64,000 nt of DNA from Flammula alnicola (GCA_015499995.1 JADNRV010000200.1:24848-88847), one strand, 5' to 3'; counted from the stretch's first letter, positions 45,401 to 57,753 are shown. Translations and numbers: made by a program. The notes: generated from the letters alone by a model not told the origin.

Positions 45401-46154
45401 ATACCCCTGCCGAAGCTGCCGACACAGTGAACGCAAACGTGTTCAGAGATCTTGACTCGAAAGTATCCGAGGGTGGCGACAACTTTTCAACGGGGTAAGT
45501 CCGTCAATTCTCATTGGCCGCCGCATATACTTAGAAATCTCCAGCGAAAAACAATTACTATGTATGGCTCGAGCGATTTTGAAGCGTTCGAAAGTTCTGG
45601 TAATGGACGAGGTACGCAACGAAGGTTTATATATATAAGTGTCGTTCTGATGGTGATGTGTTCAATCAGGCTACAGCAAGGTGTGTTGGATGCTTCTTAA
45701 GACTAGACGAGCATCTACTCAACAACTCCATAGCGTGGATTATGCGACTGATGAATTGATCGGAAAGACGATCCGACAGTAAGTCCTGCGCCATCATGTG
45801 TTACTGGTCTGACCTCGTGCTTGCAGAGAATTCGCGACAAACACAATTCTAACGATAGCCCATCGTTTGCGAACGGTCATTGACTATGACAGAGTCAGTA
45901 ATACTGTTTGTATACCATTTCCCGAAATCTAATGCGTATCCTTTTAACTTTTACTAGGTGATGATCCTCGAACAAGGCAGCATCATTGAGTTTGATCGGT
46001 AGAGTCATTTTACAGTTGTCATGAACAGCGAATTAACGCCATGAATTGCAGGCCAGCCATCTTATTGAACAACGAGGCATCTAAATTTTACGCTCTGTGT
46101 AAAGCGACCGGGAAAGAGGAGTTCGCCATGTTAAAGAAACTGGCAGGAGTTTAG
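39425..46154 (+). CDS. Full-length ABCC (MRP/Yor1-type) ABC transporter
   Basis: Roughly two dozen exons encode a protein of about 1,400 residues (exact count not verified at every junction). Early exons are 39425-39643, 39715-40183, 40232-40648 and 40698 onward. There is an N-terminal hydrophobic region ([17 protein letters not shown] and several more segments), then the first membrane domain with the ABCC-typical LMTTDVDRV and [17 protein letters not shown]1 has Walker A GKLGSGKT, signature [10 protein letters not shown] and Walker [15 protein letters not shown]. An acidic/basic linker leads to the second membrane domain ([25 protein letters not shown]). NBD2 has Walker [10 protein letters not shown], a diverged signature NFSTGEKQ, Walker B VLVMDEATASVD and the H-loop TIAHRL. 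It should export amphipathic organic anions or conjugates at plasma or vacuolar membrane. All junctions I checked keep phase, so it appears functional. Confidence 0.88.
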
Positions 46155-46761
46155 TGTTCGACTGGTCAACCTAAACCTTGTGCCTCTGTTTATTTACTGC
46201 TCTAATCTTGGCATCCTTTTTTTATCCTTGTTTCTTACGTGAAGACCCTTTTTCTCTCGTTCGGTTATTTCTTGCCTTTTCTTGATCAAATTTTCTATTC
46301 CATCATAATTCCATCCATGATTTGCAATTTTCGAATCTCCATGCCTTATGGAGTATGTATTACATTAGGGATACCTTTGTAATTTTTTCCACTTCCAATT
46401 CTGCTTTGACTGGACTCTGGGTCAGGAAGGTGTTGAGCAGGATTGAGGAGAAATCGGCTGAGCAGGTTGGTCAAGCTCAATCTAAGCTATTGTTCAACCT
46501 GGCTGACTCAGAGGAAGACTAAGTGAAGAATATATTACAATGTATACGTCCAGCTTTCCGAAATATTAAAAAGAGAATGAGGGGGAACGAGAATGCGGAG
46601 AAATTAGTACCATGCAGAGGGGAATGATGATGCAAGCTATCAAGCGAAAGCTGGGTTTAAATATAACAAAAAGGGAGCATGGACAGGGCAAAGGTCCAAG
46701 CGAAGACGAAGAATCATAAACACCAAGGAAGAATGGGTCCGGCCATTGTGTAATCCCACTG
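46155..46761. other. Convergent intergenic region after the ABC transporter
   Basis: About 600 bp between convergent genes. A 66-codon frame (46322-46522, plus strand) ends with a coding-like stretch RKVLSRIEEKSAEQVGQAQS but has no start context or splice partner; I do not call it a gene. Confidence 0.35.
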
Positions 46762-48556
46762 TCACGACTCGGACACAACTCGCTCCTTCTCCTTGCCCTT
46801 TTTAGATGGCGGTGGTCCGAGTAGGTTCGGCGAGCTGGACATAGCTGCTGAGCCAAGTGATGACAGTCGGCGGGTGCCCTTTATATGAGACGAAGGGTAT
46901 CCTGGTGTTGTTGGACTTCCGGGTATCGAAGCTATACTGTTCCGTGGTGGAGCGGCAGCTTGTGAAGGGGATTCGCCTCCAGCGGCTTCTGTGAGTAGGA
47001 ATTCTACCCACAGACGTGAGAAGGACTATAGAGTGGAAAAGGAGAACGAGGGTAAGCAACCGCAGAAACATAAGGACGAAGCACACAGACCTCGGTTTCG
47101 TCTGATTTATCTAGCTCGGCGCCTGCTCTTACGGTAGAGGATGCGCTAGACGAGCGACTCCAGAACGAAGTGTGATGAGCGCCCTCGGAAGGGTTGATGC
47201 GCTGCAGGCCTGCTTTTTCGCGTTCTTGGTCGTTCCATGATAAGATAGACGCAAGCAGCGAAAGCATCTCGAAACGCTTGCTATCGGCGCGAGGGGTCGA
47301 GAAGAAGGAGAGAAGGACGTTCGTTACGAGGCGTCTGTCTACATTTGTTTCGGTCGAGTTTCGTCTTAGGCGACGAAGAGCTTCCATTAGGTGCTCATTA
47401 ACGATCACAGCTAGGCGGAACGTTAAAATCGGGCATCCAAGAGGTGGAGAGAATATCATACCTTCGTGCCGTAACTTATCTATCAACAACTTTTTCTCCT
47501 TGATCTCTTTCTCAAGCTCTTGAGTACGTGTTATGTTCGTATGAGATTCTTCAAGTTGTAGCTAGCAGTATTTATCAGCATCTGACAGAAAGAGATAGCC
47601 GGAACTTACCTCCGCTGTCAATGCGCGATGCTTGTACTCGGCAAGTGATTGAGTAGCTTGGAAGAGTTGAGATTCATAATCTTTCACGGCTTGCCGCAGT
47701 TCGTGATCTTTCGCTATAGAGGTATTAAGAAACACGTCCAAATTTCGTGAAATGGACAATGCACACCAGCCTGGAAGTCCTGCAGGACCGATTGAAGATT
47801 CTCTGTTTTCTCTCTCTCTTGTTCCAATTCCGCGATGTCCTTCGCTCGCGCAGCGGTCTCCAAGCCCAAATCCCTCCTAAGAGCTTCCACCGTTGAGCGT
47901 GCATCTTCGGAAATGACCTGCTCTTGCTGGGCCGATCGTTCCCATTCGTCGCGTTCCATTCGACACCGTTCCAGTTCCATCTGAGTTTCGCGTAGTTCCT
48001 TCTCCCGGTGCATATTCTCTAGTGCGCTCTCCTGCAGCACGCGTGAACGCATGACATCCAGTTTGCTTGAAGCGCGTTCTGCCTCTTCATGAGATGCTAT
48101 TAACTCAGTCTTTAGCGTCTCGACCGTGGCAGTTAAGTCTTCTTTTTCTGCAGTCAACTGTTGTACAAGTTGTTCTCGTCGGTCTAGCTCTTCCTATTAG
48201 AATTATCATTAGTTTAGAATATGGTGATATAAGAAGTTCCTGCATACAGCGTCTTGTTGCAATTTATTCCCCAAAGATGTGCGCATCTGCGTAAGTTTCG
48301 TGAGGAGGTTACGATATTGTGTTGCTAGTTTTTCCTTTTCCTCCTTCGTCCGATCCAATTCCCGTTGCAACCTCTCTACCGGATCGTCCGTGTCTTCATC
48401 GTGGTCCACGCCATTGGGGGATCCGACACCATTTTGAAGGATGGGCGGTGATCCAACGTCAATGCTGCGTTCACTGTCAATGGACGACCTTGATTCCTTG
48501 ACCACGTTGCTACCCGACCCAGAAAATGAGCCAGACGACCTATGTGAGCTGGTCAT
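46762..48556 (-). CDS. Rud3/GMAP-210-like golgin with GRAB/GRIP-related domain
   Basis: Six exons (48556-48248, 48193-47767, 47713-47610, 47561-47462, 47410-47091, 47025-46762) give 507 residues with every phase closing. The N terminus is Ser/Gly-rich and acidic. Residues ~75-300 form a long coiled coil (for example VERLQRELDRTKEEKEKLAT, VETLKTELIASHEEAERASS and LGLETAARAKDIAELEQ). The domain VDRRLVTNVLLSFFSTPRAD, then SKRFEMLSLLASILSWNDQE with KAGLQR matches the GRIP-related Arf-binding (GRAB) domain of Rud3, which binds GTP-Arf1 at the cis-Golgi. A Ser/Pro-rich tail follows. The protein probably tethers vesicles at the Golgi. The start region is partly copied 2.1 kb downstream. Confidence 0.82.
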
Positions 48557-48752
48557 GCAGAGCGCGCTCAGAGCACAAAAGAGATATAAACGTGGCCTCA
48601 GAGAGCAGGCCTAGATGTGGCTGCTGGAAATGAATTAATATTCTTGTTCTATCCGTTGGTCACGTGCATGGAACCCATTAACCTTGATTGCGGTCTCAGT
48701 CTGGACTCTGCTCAACGTTTGCTTTTCAACAACCACGACCACGACCGCAACG
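48523..48752 (+). repeat. Direct repeat copy 1 (Rud3 start region and promoter)
   Basis: This ~230-bp block includes the first ~11 codons of the Rud3-like gene (minus strand), its promoter with the E-box CACGTG (48661-48666), and a CCACGACCACGACC tract. The same block recurs at 50622-50876 at roughly 80-85% identity by eye. Confidence 0.8.
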
Positions 48753-48778
48753 ACGTTCGCTACGATTGTTCCAGAACG

Positions 48779-49190
48779 ATGACCATCACCATCACCATCG
48801 ACACCGTTCAGCAAGCCCTTCTACAACTTGGGCTATCGGACAAGTTAGACTCCTCGACTTTGTACCAAGCACTTGAGCGCCAGGCACTCAAGGAAAACAT
48901 CCAGACGACTCGATCACCTCCTCCTCTCGATCCCCAACAGAGAACTACGCTGGTTTCTGGTAAGTATATGAAATATTGTACATGTGTAGTCGCTCATCTG
49001 TATTCTTCTTGAAGCGGCCAGATCAATGACGTCTGGAGAGCCTGTGCCGCCGTACAGCTCCAAGGCCGCACCCGCCAGCCTGGACGCCCGAGAAGTCGCC
49101 AAAAGGCGCAATCTCGTCCAGCGTGCCAAGAGTGACTTCAAAGGCACCATACCTATGACGTTCGTCATCATGTCTCCCCCCTCGTCCTAG
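48779..49190 (+). CDS. Small uncharacterised two-exon gene
   Basis: Exons 48779-48959 and 49015-49190 join in phase to 118 residues. After the start come MTITITIDTVQQALLQLGLS and LYQALERQALKEN; exon 2 reads MTSGEPVPPYSSKAAPASLD followed by the basic helix AREVAKRRNLVQRAKSDFKG. No signal peptide or membrane segment is present, and no family is recognised. It lies inside the 2.1-kb unit bounded by the two direct repeats, so it may be the 5' remnant of a gene brought in or disrupted by that event. Confidence 0.4.
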
Positions 49191-49937
49191 CAGAATCTTC
49201 AGTTCGTGTGCTGCCAGTCGATTACGGTGTTCTCCCAAACATACGAGGATACTCAGGTGTTCGAAAACCCTTGGTGTCTCTGAGATTCTGGTGCTCAAAG
49301 CTGTTGTATTGTGGCGATGGAATCGCTTAATGGCGCTGTCAAGACTGGGGTGCATGGCCCGGATTTTCTGTCTATGGGTGTCGTGTGAGTTCGACTCCCT
49401 CCCTTTCTTGGGCGTTGCAGTAACTCATGGAATCAAGCCGGCTGCTCAAAAACCCCAGCAATCCACGTTTTTTATTCTAGGGCAAAAGGTCTGTCGTATG
49501 CCCCCACTTCCCCATCTATTGAAGGATCTGATCTGGGCGTATGTACAGTTTTTTCTCGGGCAACTTGAGTACACCATGACCCTGAATGCGGTGGAGAGGC
49601 TTCAAGATCAAGCAACCTACGGCGTTGTGACGTATGTCTATCGTTACAAATCGATTGTCATTTGTTATATTGGTCTGTTTCAAGAGACTACTCAAGCACC
49701 TTTGTTTCCACTGACATGCTCTCAATGTAAGTATACGCAGGTACACGGACCCTTCCGTGGAGAATCCCAACCCGGTTGACTTCGTGTAATAGTTGCCCCT
49801 CCCACACCATCAGCCAGGCAAACATAGTCATGATTATGTCCATTGGACGTGTATGCCTCTCCTTTGTACGGGAGGTGAAAGCGCACTGCCACTGAATTCA
49901 TCCCATTCTCATCGAAGCTAAAAATCCCAGTATATAA

Positions 49938-50527
49938 TTATATTATCCCATTTGTGACCATGTGTAGGGCAAGAAAAGATAGATTGCCAGTTGGACACCA
50001 CCAGATCCTCCGTGCCTCCAGGGCTATAATTGTCAACGTATTGTATACGGGCTGCGCGACTTCATTCCAAAGACCCCTCAGGATTGGCATCAGAACTCTC
50101 CAGTGAAAAATTGTGTCCGTGCTCATCCCGTCAACCAGCTTCTCTTGGTCGTTACGCAGATCCACCAACCGCGAAGAGGCCAGTGAATCCAATTCTTTTG
50201 ACAGAGTGACAATTTCTGGCCGATCATGAGTTGGATCTGTGATGATAAGTGCATCAGCTCGAGACCGACTGGTGTTTACAATAACCACGGGCGCAGTCAG
50301 GGACTGGCAGTGTTGGTGGGGAGAGAGGATTTTGTTGAAGACAATTTTCGATTTATTCCGCAGTTTACCGGCGGAGTCAAGGATTGGTGGGTCCAGGGTA
50401 GCGAGGCATGCAAGCTTTTGTAACAGCTCACAGTTCCAAGGCTTGTGACCCTCGTCGTGTGGGACGTATAGGACGATTGATGCCTCTCTGGAAACTCAGA
50501 ATCAGTGCCGAAAAAAAAGAATCGCAT
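49938..50527 (-). pseudogene. Fragment of a CHAT-domain (TPR-CHAT) gene
   Basis: The minus strand reads VVIVNTSRSRADALIITDPT, and further on the conserved CHAT pieces LMPILRGLWNEVAQPVYNTL and ARRIWWCPTGNLSFLALHM. These correspond to the start and middle of the caspase-like CHAT domain found with TPR repeats in many agaric genes. The TPR part upstream and the catalytic His/Cys part downstream are missing. It sits between the two direct repeats. Confidence 0.6.
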
Positions 50528-50621
50528 GTAGAATGTTACTTTCTGGGTCTCATCTGGCAGTGTCGCCCATGAAATACCGTCAAGAGGTTTCTGTAGCTAA
50601 AGAGGATGCCGCCCAGTGGTC

Positions 50622-50876
50622 AAAATGAGCCAGACGACCTATGCGAGCTGGTCATGCCGAGCGCGCTCAGAGCACAAAAGAGATACTTATAAACGTGGCC
50701 TCAGAGAGCTCGAGCAGGCCTTTGAAATTGGAAATGATTTTATGTAACAAATTGAAATTCTTCAACTTGTTCTATCCGTTGGTCACGTGCACGGAAACCA
50801 TTAACCTCGATTGCGGCCTGGTCAACGCTAGGTCAACGCTTGCTCTTCAACAACAACCACGACCACGACCACAACC
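50622..50876 (+). repeat. Direct repeat copy 2 (duplicated Rud3/F-box promoter)
   Basis: This is a copy of 48523-48752, 2,099 bp away, including a Rud3 start remnant (50622-50655) and the E-box (50784-50789). It lies about 185 bp before the F-box start at 51061, so it probably supplies that gene's promoter. Confidence 0.8.
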
Positions 50877-51060
50877 TTTTAATGCGTTTCTAGCGCTTGT
50901 CCCTCATACAGGTATACATTCATCCTTGAAATTTGAATTTCTTCTTTTTACGCACTATATCTTGTACGCGACCTTTTATTCACGATTTTCGGCTTCTGAG
51001 CTCATCACTCCGTCAGCTCTCCCAAGTTTCCTCTGGGATCTCCTATCTTCGAACACCGTC

Positions 51061-53745
51061 ATGCCTCGCCCAATAATAATGCGAGTCACGTTGGAGACAT
51101 TACCTGTCGAGATTATATGCCACATCCTTGGCAATTTGGGGATGCATGATCTTCTTACGTGCACGATGGTAATTTCTTTGTTGTCTTATATCCCGTACTG
51201 TGAGATGGGCTCATTACCATTGATTAGGTTACAAAACACCTAAGAAAGGTGGTTGTAAACTCTTCTCGTCTGCAATACACGATCGAGCTGGGAAGGCACC
51301 GTATGATATCCCTTCTTCCCGCATCTTCGTCACCATCATTCGCTACACGGTTAAAATTCCTGCACGAACGGGAAACAAACTGGAAGTATATAAACTGGAG
51401 AGACCGACAAACTCTGGATCTTCCTCCTACGGGCTCGGTTTACGAATTTGTGGGTGGCCTATATGGAAATGGAAGAGAGGACGAGAGCAGAGTGACAGCA
51501 TCGATATCATTTCTGGAACTTCCGTCGTCGAATAACTCTTTTCTGGGTGAAACTCAGGAAGAATTAAAACTGTGGACACACGCCATGGAAGACGTGAACA
51601 TCATCGACTTTACGATGGATCCTTCTCAAGATCTCCTCGTGCTTGTTGCATTGGCCCCTCCAGAGTCAGTCCCTATCTTACCTTTTATCTTCTATCCTCT
51701 CTTATCTCAAATATTCAGCTCAAAATATGTCTACGAACTACATCTTCGATCCATAACTCTTAATAAACCTCATCAAAAGGCGCAGATATCGGTTTTACCC
51801 TGCTGGAAAAGAACCGCAACCAACGGACAATCTTCGGAATTTGTTTCTGCTGTCCGTGTACAGGTTGCTGGAAATCTAGTTGCTCTCCTCATAAAGGAGA
51901 TTCAAGAAGGTACTGGTGCGCATTTGGAGATTTGGAATTGGCAGAACAGTCCGCAATACTCCGTACGTCGTATATTCGTCCTTACCTATTGTACTCATGG
52001 TGTACTAGTGTTCCATGACTCGGACCTCTGGGATTGATGACTTCACGTTTTTGACGCCCGACATCTTTCTTGTAGTGCGCCCGGCTGGCCGATTCGAAGT
52101 TTACACATTTGTCGATCCTTGTCAACGTTCGACGACCCCCGTTCTGCGTGTGACCTACTCGTTCCCGCCTCTTTCCCCTGGATACATGTACTGGTACATC
52201 TCCATGAGCAGTAATCCAGCCCCAGGTTATGTTCCACGTCATTGGAACGACTCAACGCAAGGCGCAGAAATCGGAAACAAAAAGCAAACGTACTACCCTC
52301 GCCCCGATGAGCGCATGCATGCATGTTGCCTCTATATTTTCAATCCAGCCGGCGAAGAAAATGCCCATGTCAATTCCTTCGTGTTCTTTTTAAACCTACA
52401 AACCTTGCTCAATCCTCCGACTGAATGGATTGCCAAAGCTCAAGCACAGCAATCTTCAATGGCTACCCCCAAAAAGCGATCACCGGAAAGCGCGACCAAT
52501 GCGAATTCCTCGGCCAATTCTAGTTCTTCTCCTGTTGCAAGTAGCTCTTCAACAAGTCCGGTACCCATAGAGATACCCATACACGGGGCTCTCTCGCAAT
52601 CTTCTTCCGAGTCTACTTTGCGTACTGACGCGAACCCATTCATTCCACCTCCTTTCCCAATATCAGATGGCGATCGACATCTGCTGTCTTACCCGCTTTT
52701 CCCAACCTTTGATGATCATCGACCTCCGACTAACCCTGGGCCTGGGGTGACCGTCCGCGGATTTCATGCACCTCGCATGAATCTTCCCAAAGTCAAAGAC
52801 TGGACTCCTACCTCTCGGCCAGCTCCCGGGCGTCGCGTACGCCCTGCTACATCTTCAATAACATCTATACCACCCAACACAGATATTCCTTGGGAGGTCT
52901 GGGGACCACAGAGCACCCGTTGGTTCGAGGAATGTCTTAGCACTGACTGGCAACATGCCATCTATGGAATGCGGACCGTGGACAGCGTGACCCTGAAACA
53001 TCGCCCGATTCCCATGCCTGCAAGCATGCTACATTTGACCCCAAGCGTTTTGCCCACATTCCCGACGACGAATGGCGCGGTGGCAAATGACGCCAGTCAT
53101 GTGTCTGTTTCTGCACAGACGCAGATCAATGGATCAGCAGCAGCTTCATCGAGTTCCTCACAACAAACTGCATCACAACCGGCGATCGCGCAAACCGGAA
53201 TCCAATCTTCCCAATCTTCTAACTCCAGTGGAAGTGGAGATGCAGGCCAAAGTGAAGGTACAGACTCAGACGGAGATGAAGATGCAGACGGAGATGGAGG
53301 TGGAGGTGGAGACGGAAATGCAGATGGAGATGGAGATGGTACCCCTCAGCCAGGGCGGTTTTTGCGCGTCAGAGATTTTAACCCTTACTCCTTCACGGAG
53401 AAAGCAGGGGCTCTCATTCCGGAGCGGACGAACAGCAAGGACACCTTCACTCTACACTGGCGCCAACCCCGCCTCGTGACAGATCCCACAACGACGCCTG
53501 TCAAGGGCGTGTTCACGAAAGACATCGTGAGCTCGTTGCCTTACATGGAGATTGTCAGCCGAGAGATGTTTGAGGTGACGGATGTCATGATGGATGATTG
53601 TAGACTGCTGCTTCTCAAGGTTCGTCGCTTCTCCGCCTTTTTGGTTTTTAAGTTTTGAGTACGTGTGACTGACTTTTGGGGCTCTGTTTTTATTTAGCGT
53701 GGTCAGTCTGGAAAACTCAAACGCGTGGAAGTGTTGACGATGTAG
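51061..53745 (+). CDS. F-box protein of the agaric type
   Basis: Five exons (51061-51168, 51228-51664, 51719-51962, 52009-53619, 53698-53745) give 815 residues. The F-box is at residues ~9-50 (LETLPVEIICHILGNLGMHD then LLTCTMVTKHLRKVVVNSSR), followed by LQYTIELGRHRMISL and a W-rich segment WKYINWRDRQTLDL, the layout of the large agaricomycete F-box family. The middle is beta-rich (for example FLTPDIFLVVRPAGRFEVYT). Residues ~440-530 are Ser-rich low complexity, and near 690-720 there is an Asp/Gly run from a GGAGAT-type repeat (about 53267-53340). It likely recruits substrates to an SCF ubiquitin ligase through Skp1; targets are unknown. An in-frame upstream start was not found. Confidence 0.8.
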
Positions 53746-54235
53746 CAAGCGAACGAAACACCAGGCTTCTTAGCTTCTTATTTTTCCCTGTTATCTTTCG
53801 TTCCGTCATTTATTTAGTATATAATGTTGTCAGCTATGTACTACTCGAACTCAAAAGCATGTAGAATAAGCAATTATCGTCATCGCACGTCACCAATCGT
53901 CCTTGAAAAACCAAAGAAAGATGTGGACGTGCTCATGGAGTGCTTGCCCTGTAAGTTCCTTAAGGGTCACAGAGGTAGAGTTCTGTTATCGAACCCCACA
54001 TCATGTACTGCCTTTGGCAGAGCAAGCCGAAGCACCCTAATTGCACGATGCGAAATGTCACTAGAGAGACGGAAGGATCTTCATGGGAGAAGACTCAACT
54101 ATAAGCATTTATTGCGTCCACAGAAGTGGATTGAAAGATGAAACGCATGCTGTCATGCCCAAGACGGATAAAGAGTTTTTCTTTTCCGACATCCGAAGTA
54201 CGTTTGGAAAAAGACATCTCCTTTGGATGACAGAT
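53746..54235. other. Convergent intergenic region
   Basis: About 490 bp between the F-box gene and the Dus gene. A 105-codon plus-strand frame (53824-54138) has no recognisable motif. Confidence 0.35.
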
Positions 54236-55573
54236 TTAAAACTCTAAGTCCAAGTCTTCTTCACCACGGACCGTAGATACTTCTTTACCCATGTCCTCGT
54301 CAGTTAGGGTCTCTGAATGGCTCTCGTGATGCGCATTCCTCGGAGGTCGACCACGCCATCGCTCGAGTCTGGAGTTCAATAGAGATTCTACCATGTCCAG
54401 AGACTTTGTCGCCCCTAGGGCGGCTCGGAATTTTGGGAACCATGGTCTCCGACCGCTAGAAGTGATGGAACATTCGACAACGAATGATTCAGAATTGTGT
54501 GACCCAAGGGTACCCCAGAAATGCCGCGACGCACCACTGAAATTCCACGAAATGTCGTATGTGAGTTTGGATCGTTGACATTGTCGTTCCAGGGTACTCC
54601 CTGCAGATGGCTAGGTATTCCAGTGATATATCCACGGGATCTGGAATGGCGGTTGTTCCCGCGAACAGGCTACCAAAAGAGAGTCCAGACCGAGTTTAGT
54701 CCCTCGTCGATAGGTTTTCACAAGCGATTAATGGCAGATGCGCCACCTACCATGGGTTGCCAAGCAGGGTCTCTCCAACCATGAGTCCATCGGCACCCGT
54801 CGAAAGCAGGATCTCCTGCAGGTCGCTGGGCCGGCGCACATTCCCGTTGCTGATGACAGGTATCCGCAAATGATCCTTGAGTCTTTTGACTTCGGTCAGG
54901 TCAGCTGCCCCCTGGCGTCGTCTCCGAGCAGAGATGGTGCGAGCATGCAAGGTGATCCAAGATGCGCCAGATGCCTCTAGTCGTTCCGCAAGATCCAGGG
55001 TTTTCGGAGACGGTTGGCAGAGCCTCAATTTTGCGGAAACTGGCACCGTAAAAGAATTCGACATGGCAAAGACTAGCAATACGGATAAATAGATATATAT
55101 TTAAAATTTTCTGGAACATGTAGGGGGCATACCAATGTCTTGTACCAACTGCCAGTCTTTTTGTCCCAATAGGTATGCACCGAAATGGCCATCTCGAGCC
55201 GCTTCTTGTGGACAGCCGACGTTGAGATCTATGGGTTCCATGGGTCATGGGTTATCTTCCAATATCAAGTCAAGAACTCACCAATTGCATCACAGTAGCC
55301 TTGTATCCTACGCCCGGCATCCACAATGGCCTGAGGGTCATTTCCGCACAGCTGTGCAACTACTGGACGATTAGATTCGTCCTGTCCTCCCTGAGTGAGG
55401 TCGCGGATGTGATATTCTAAGTACTCTTGATCATTTAGAAGCTTCTCTGGAAGATACATCTGGGTATATGCCACTGTCGCGCCATAGCTACGCACAAGGA
55501 GCCTGAAGGGGAGATCTGACTGATTCACCATGGGTGCAGCAACCCATTTCAGATCGATGTTGGAAGCAGGCAT
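54236..55573 (-). CDS. tRNA-dihydrouridine synthase (Dus1-like)
   Basis: Five exons (55573-55282, 55228-55133, 55072-54751, 54669-54535, 54455-54236) splice in phase to 354 residues. The enzyme reduces uridines in tRNA D-loops with FMN and NAD(P)H. The TIM barrel shows WVAAPMVNQSDLPFRLLVRS, VVAQLCGNDPQAIVDAGRRI, the catalytic-Cys motif DLNVGCPQ, VSAKLRLCQPSPKTL, ITLHARTISARR, IPVISNGNVRRPSDLQEIL and GADGLMVGETLLGNPC, followed by LFAGTTAIPDPVDISLEYL. The C-terminal helical domain (IQTHIRHFVEFQC, PWFPKFRAALGATKSLD) is present, then a short acidic tail. The GCPQ and HFGAYLLGQKDW details favour Dus1 (U16/U17) over Dus4, though this is not certain. Confidence 0.9.
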
Positions 55574-55754
55574 GCAATTTCGGCTCGGATTTCAAGGAGA
55601 GATATCTTTGCGGTTGCGGTGTCAACCCTTACGGGCGTTAGCAGGCCAAATTTAATGAAAACAACGTCTCCAGATGATGTAGACTTTGAACAAGGAAGAA
55701 GGGGACATCCGAAGATTCAGTCCTGGTCGGAATGTTCCGTTATTTCGGCATTAC

Positions 55755-57753
55755 TGTAATTTACCGGCTTATGAAAGTTCTCACACTGCAAACCGCCCTT
55801 TGGGAGGTGGATATTTTTACGAAACTCCGAGCTGATTTCGACGAGCAACTATTGGACCTCCAGCTTCAAGCAGGCATGTAAGTTTCTGCTCTGATGAGGC
55901 CGAATATGCTCATACAACCGGCCAATTTTTCGGCAGTACCCGTCGTAAGTTACGCTACCCCCCAATGATGTTGTCTTTCAACTGCCGCAGATGGGCACTG
56001 GGAGTCGAAGCAACCGTGTCGCCTTTGAGGCGCCCGTCCAATGTCGCTTCAACAGGTTTTTCATATCAGACGGATTTACGCCAAATCGAATTGCCCATAA
56101 AACTGGTCAGACTATTGCAGAGACCACTGTGCGAGTAAAGTGAGCTTTTCCATAAATTTTTGCTACAAATGTCTTTTTCCTCGCATCGAAGGTGTTCACA
56201 GACACTAGGTTATGGATAGCTAATAAGTGCTCTACTGTCACCAGTGTTAAATGCAACAACCGCCGATAACGGCTGCCACCATTCAACGCAAACACCTCTG
56301 AATCATGTATGACATCCTCGATACATCCCTCTTTTCGGGCACTGTCAATGTTTTGTCTCTTCCCACATCTCCATACCAGAAACTAGTTATTCTATTTTCT
56401 TGAGCAGTATATGAGAGGGCTTGCAATCCTTAAGTCGTGTTCCCAGCTCACTGTCGAGGTGGTGAGCCGAGCGTCGTAAAAACGCTGCTACTCTGTCTTC
56501 GGCTAATCCAGTGTTTTTTTTTTACAGACTAAGAACGAGGGTGGTATCATCTGGGTTCAAACTTAAGGTATGCCTTCTAACTTCCCTCTCACAAATTTTA
56601 ATGGCTGAGTCGTATCATGAGGTTTTCCTGGACGCTTAATTTCTTGTATTGAATTTGTTTGCCCACAGACTGTAACTCTACGGCCATTCCTCCAGTAAAT
56701 TCTCAAGGAACGGCACACTCATATGGCTCATGGTCGAGCGGATTGTCGCTGAATCTGACGACTTCCTTTCACGCAACCCTATCATCATCTCTCCGCTGGA
56801 GATAAGTATGCGAACAACGATATTCTCGTTGCAGATACTGGTTCAACGGCCGAACAGATGTATTTAGTCAGAAGTAAGCAAATCTGGTAGCATAACATTT
56901 TCATAGTCGATTGACGTTCATGTAAGATTCAGAAGAGAGTGTCAGCTGCAGAGTTTTCCCAGCGACCCACCTCAAGAAGGGTTATTCGACCCTACAAGGT
57001 CATTATCGTGTCGAATGGAAGGCAAGTCCGGCTTTTAATTACTTTGACGGTGTCTATTTTTGTGAAGGGTCTCATCACATGAAATTATCAAATGTACCAC
57101 TTCATACTCCTTGTTTGGCGTTCTTGCCCTGTTTTTGGGTGCGAAGAATCAAATCACGTTGATGCTGACTTTTTCAATAGATTGCAATGGCTAAAGCCGA
57201 ACGCGTGTTTTTCTTTCTTATTGGCGAGAAGAAGGATGCTCTAGACGATGATATTCCGATACTATGGGATGTCAACCCATTCATTTCTACATGATCAGTA
57301 GTGGGATCAAGGTAAGATGTTTGACGAAAAGTCGCCCGACTCAATTCTTTTATTCAGTGTAGGGGCTTGAAGTACATGCCACCTGATTTGTGCGTCTGCA
57401 GAATGCCCTTCTATCTTACTTCATTTGTTCTGAGAATGGATGAATCCCATTTACTTCTCGTCAGCGTAGAAAGTGACAGACTCTATCACCACGCCCAGGA
57501 AAATCTGGCCCGCTGTGCCGAGTTCTCATTCTACTTCCACGCTTCTTCTGATGCGCTTGTCAACTAATATCATTTTTCATTAGGATCGCAAATGATGTTT
57601 GGCCATTACTTGAGGCCTTCTTTTGGAGAAGACAAGCCCGACGAACCTGCAGATATGCGCCCTCTCGAGTTTCTCCGAGTTGCATCCGCGCGTGTGCCTG
57701 CCAGTGGTCCTCTGTCCTGGTAAAAGAGGAGGTCGGTATTCTACCCGCACAAT
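55755..57753 (+). pseudogene. Possible decayed or intron-rich unidentified gene
   Basis: Scattered coding-like pieces lie in one orientation. Near 55768-55875 MKVLTLQTALWEVDIFTKLR continues to QLQAG and a GTAAGT donor. Near 55990-56140 a frame reads FEAPVQCRFNRFFISDG. At 57184-57290 there is MAKAERVFFFLIGEKKDALD. At 57367-57564 MDESHLLLVSVESDRLYHHA is followed, across an in-frame TAA, by GSQMMFGHYLRPSFGEDKPD ending at a stop near 57723. I could not chain these into one frame, and several stops intervene. No family is recognised. It may be a real gene with many short exons that I could not resolve, or a relic. Confidence 0.3.
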
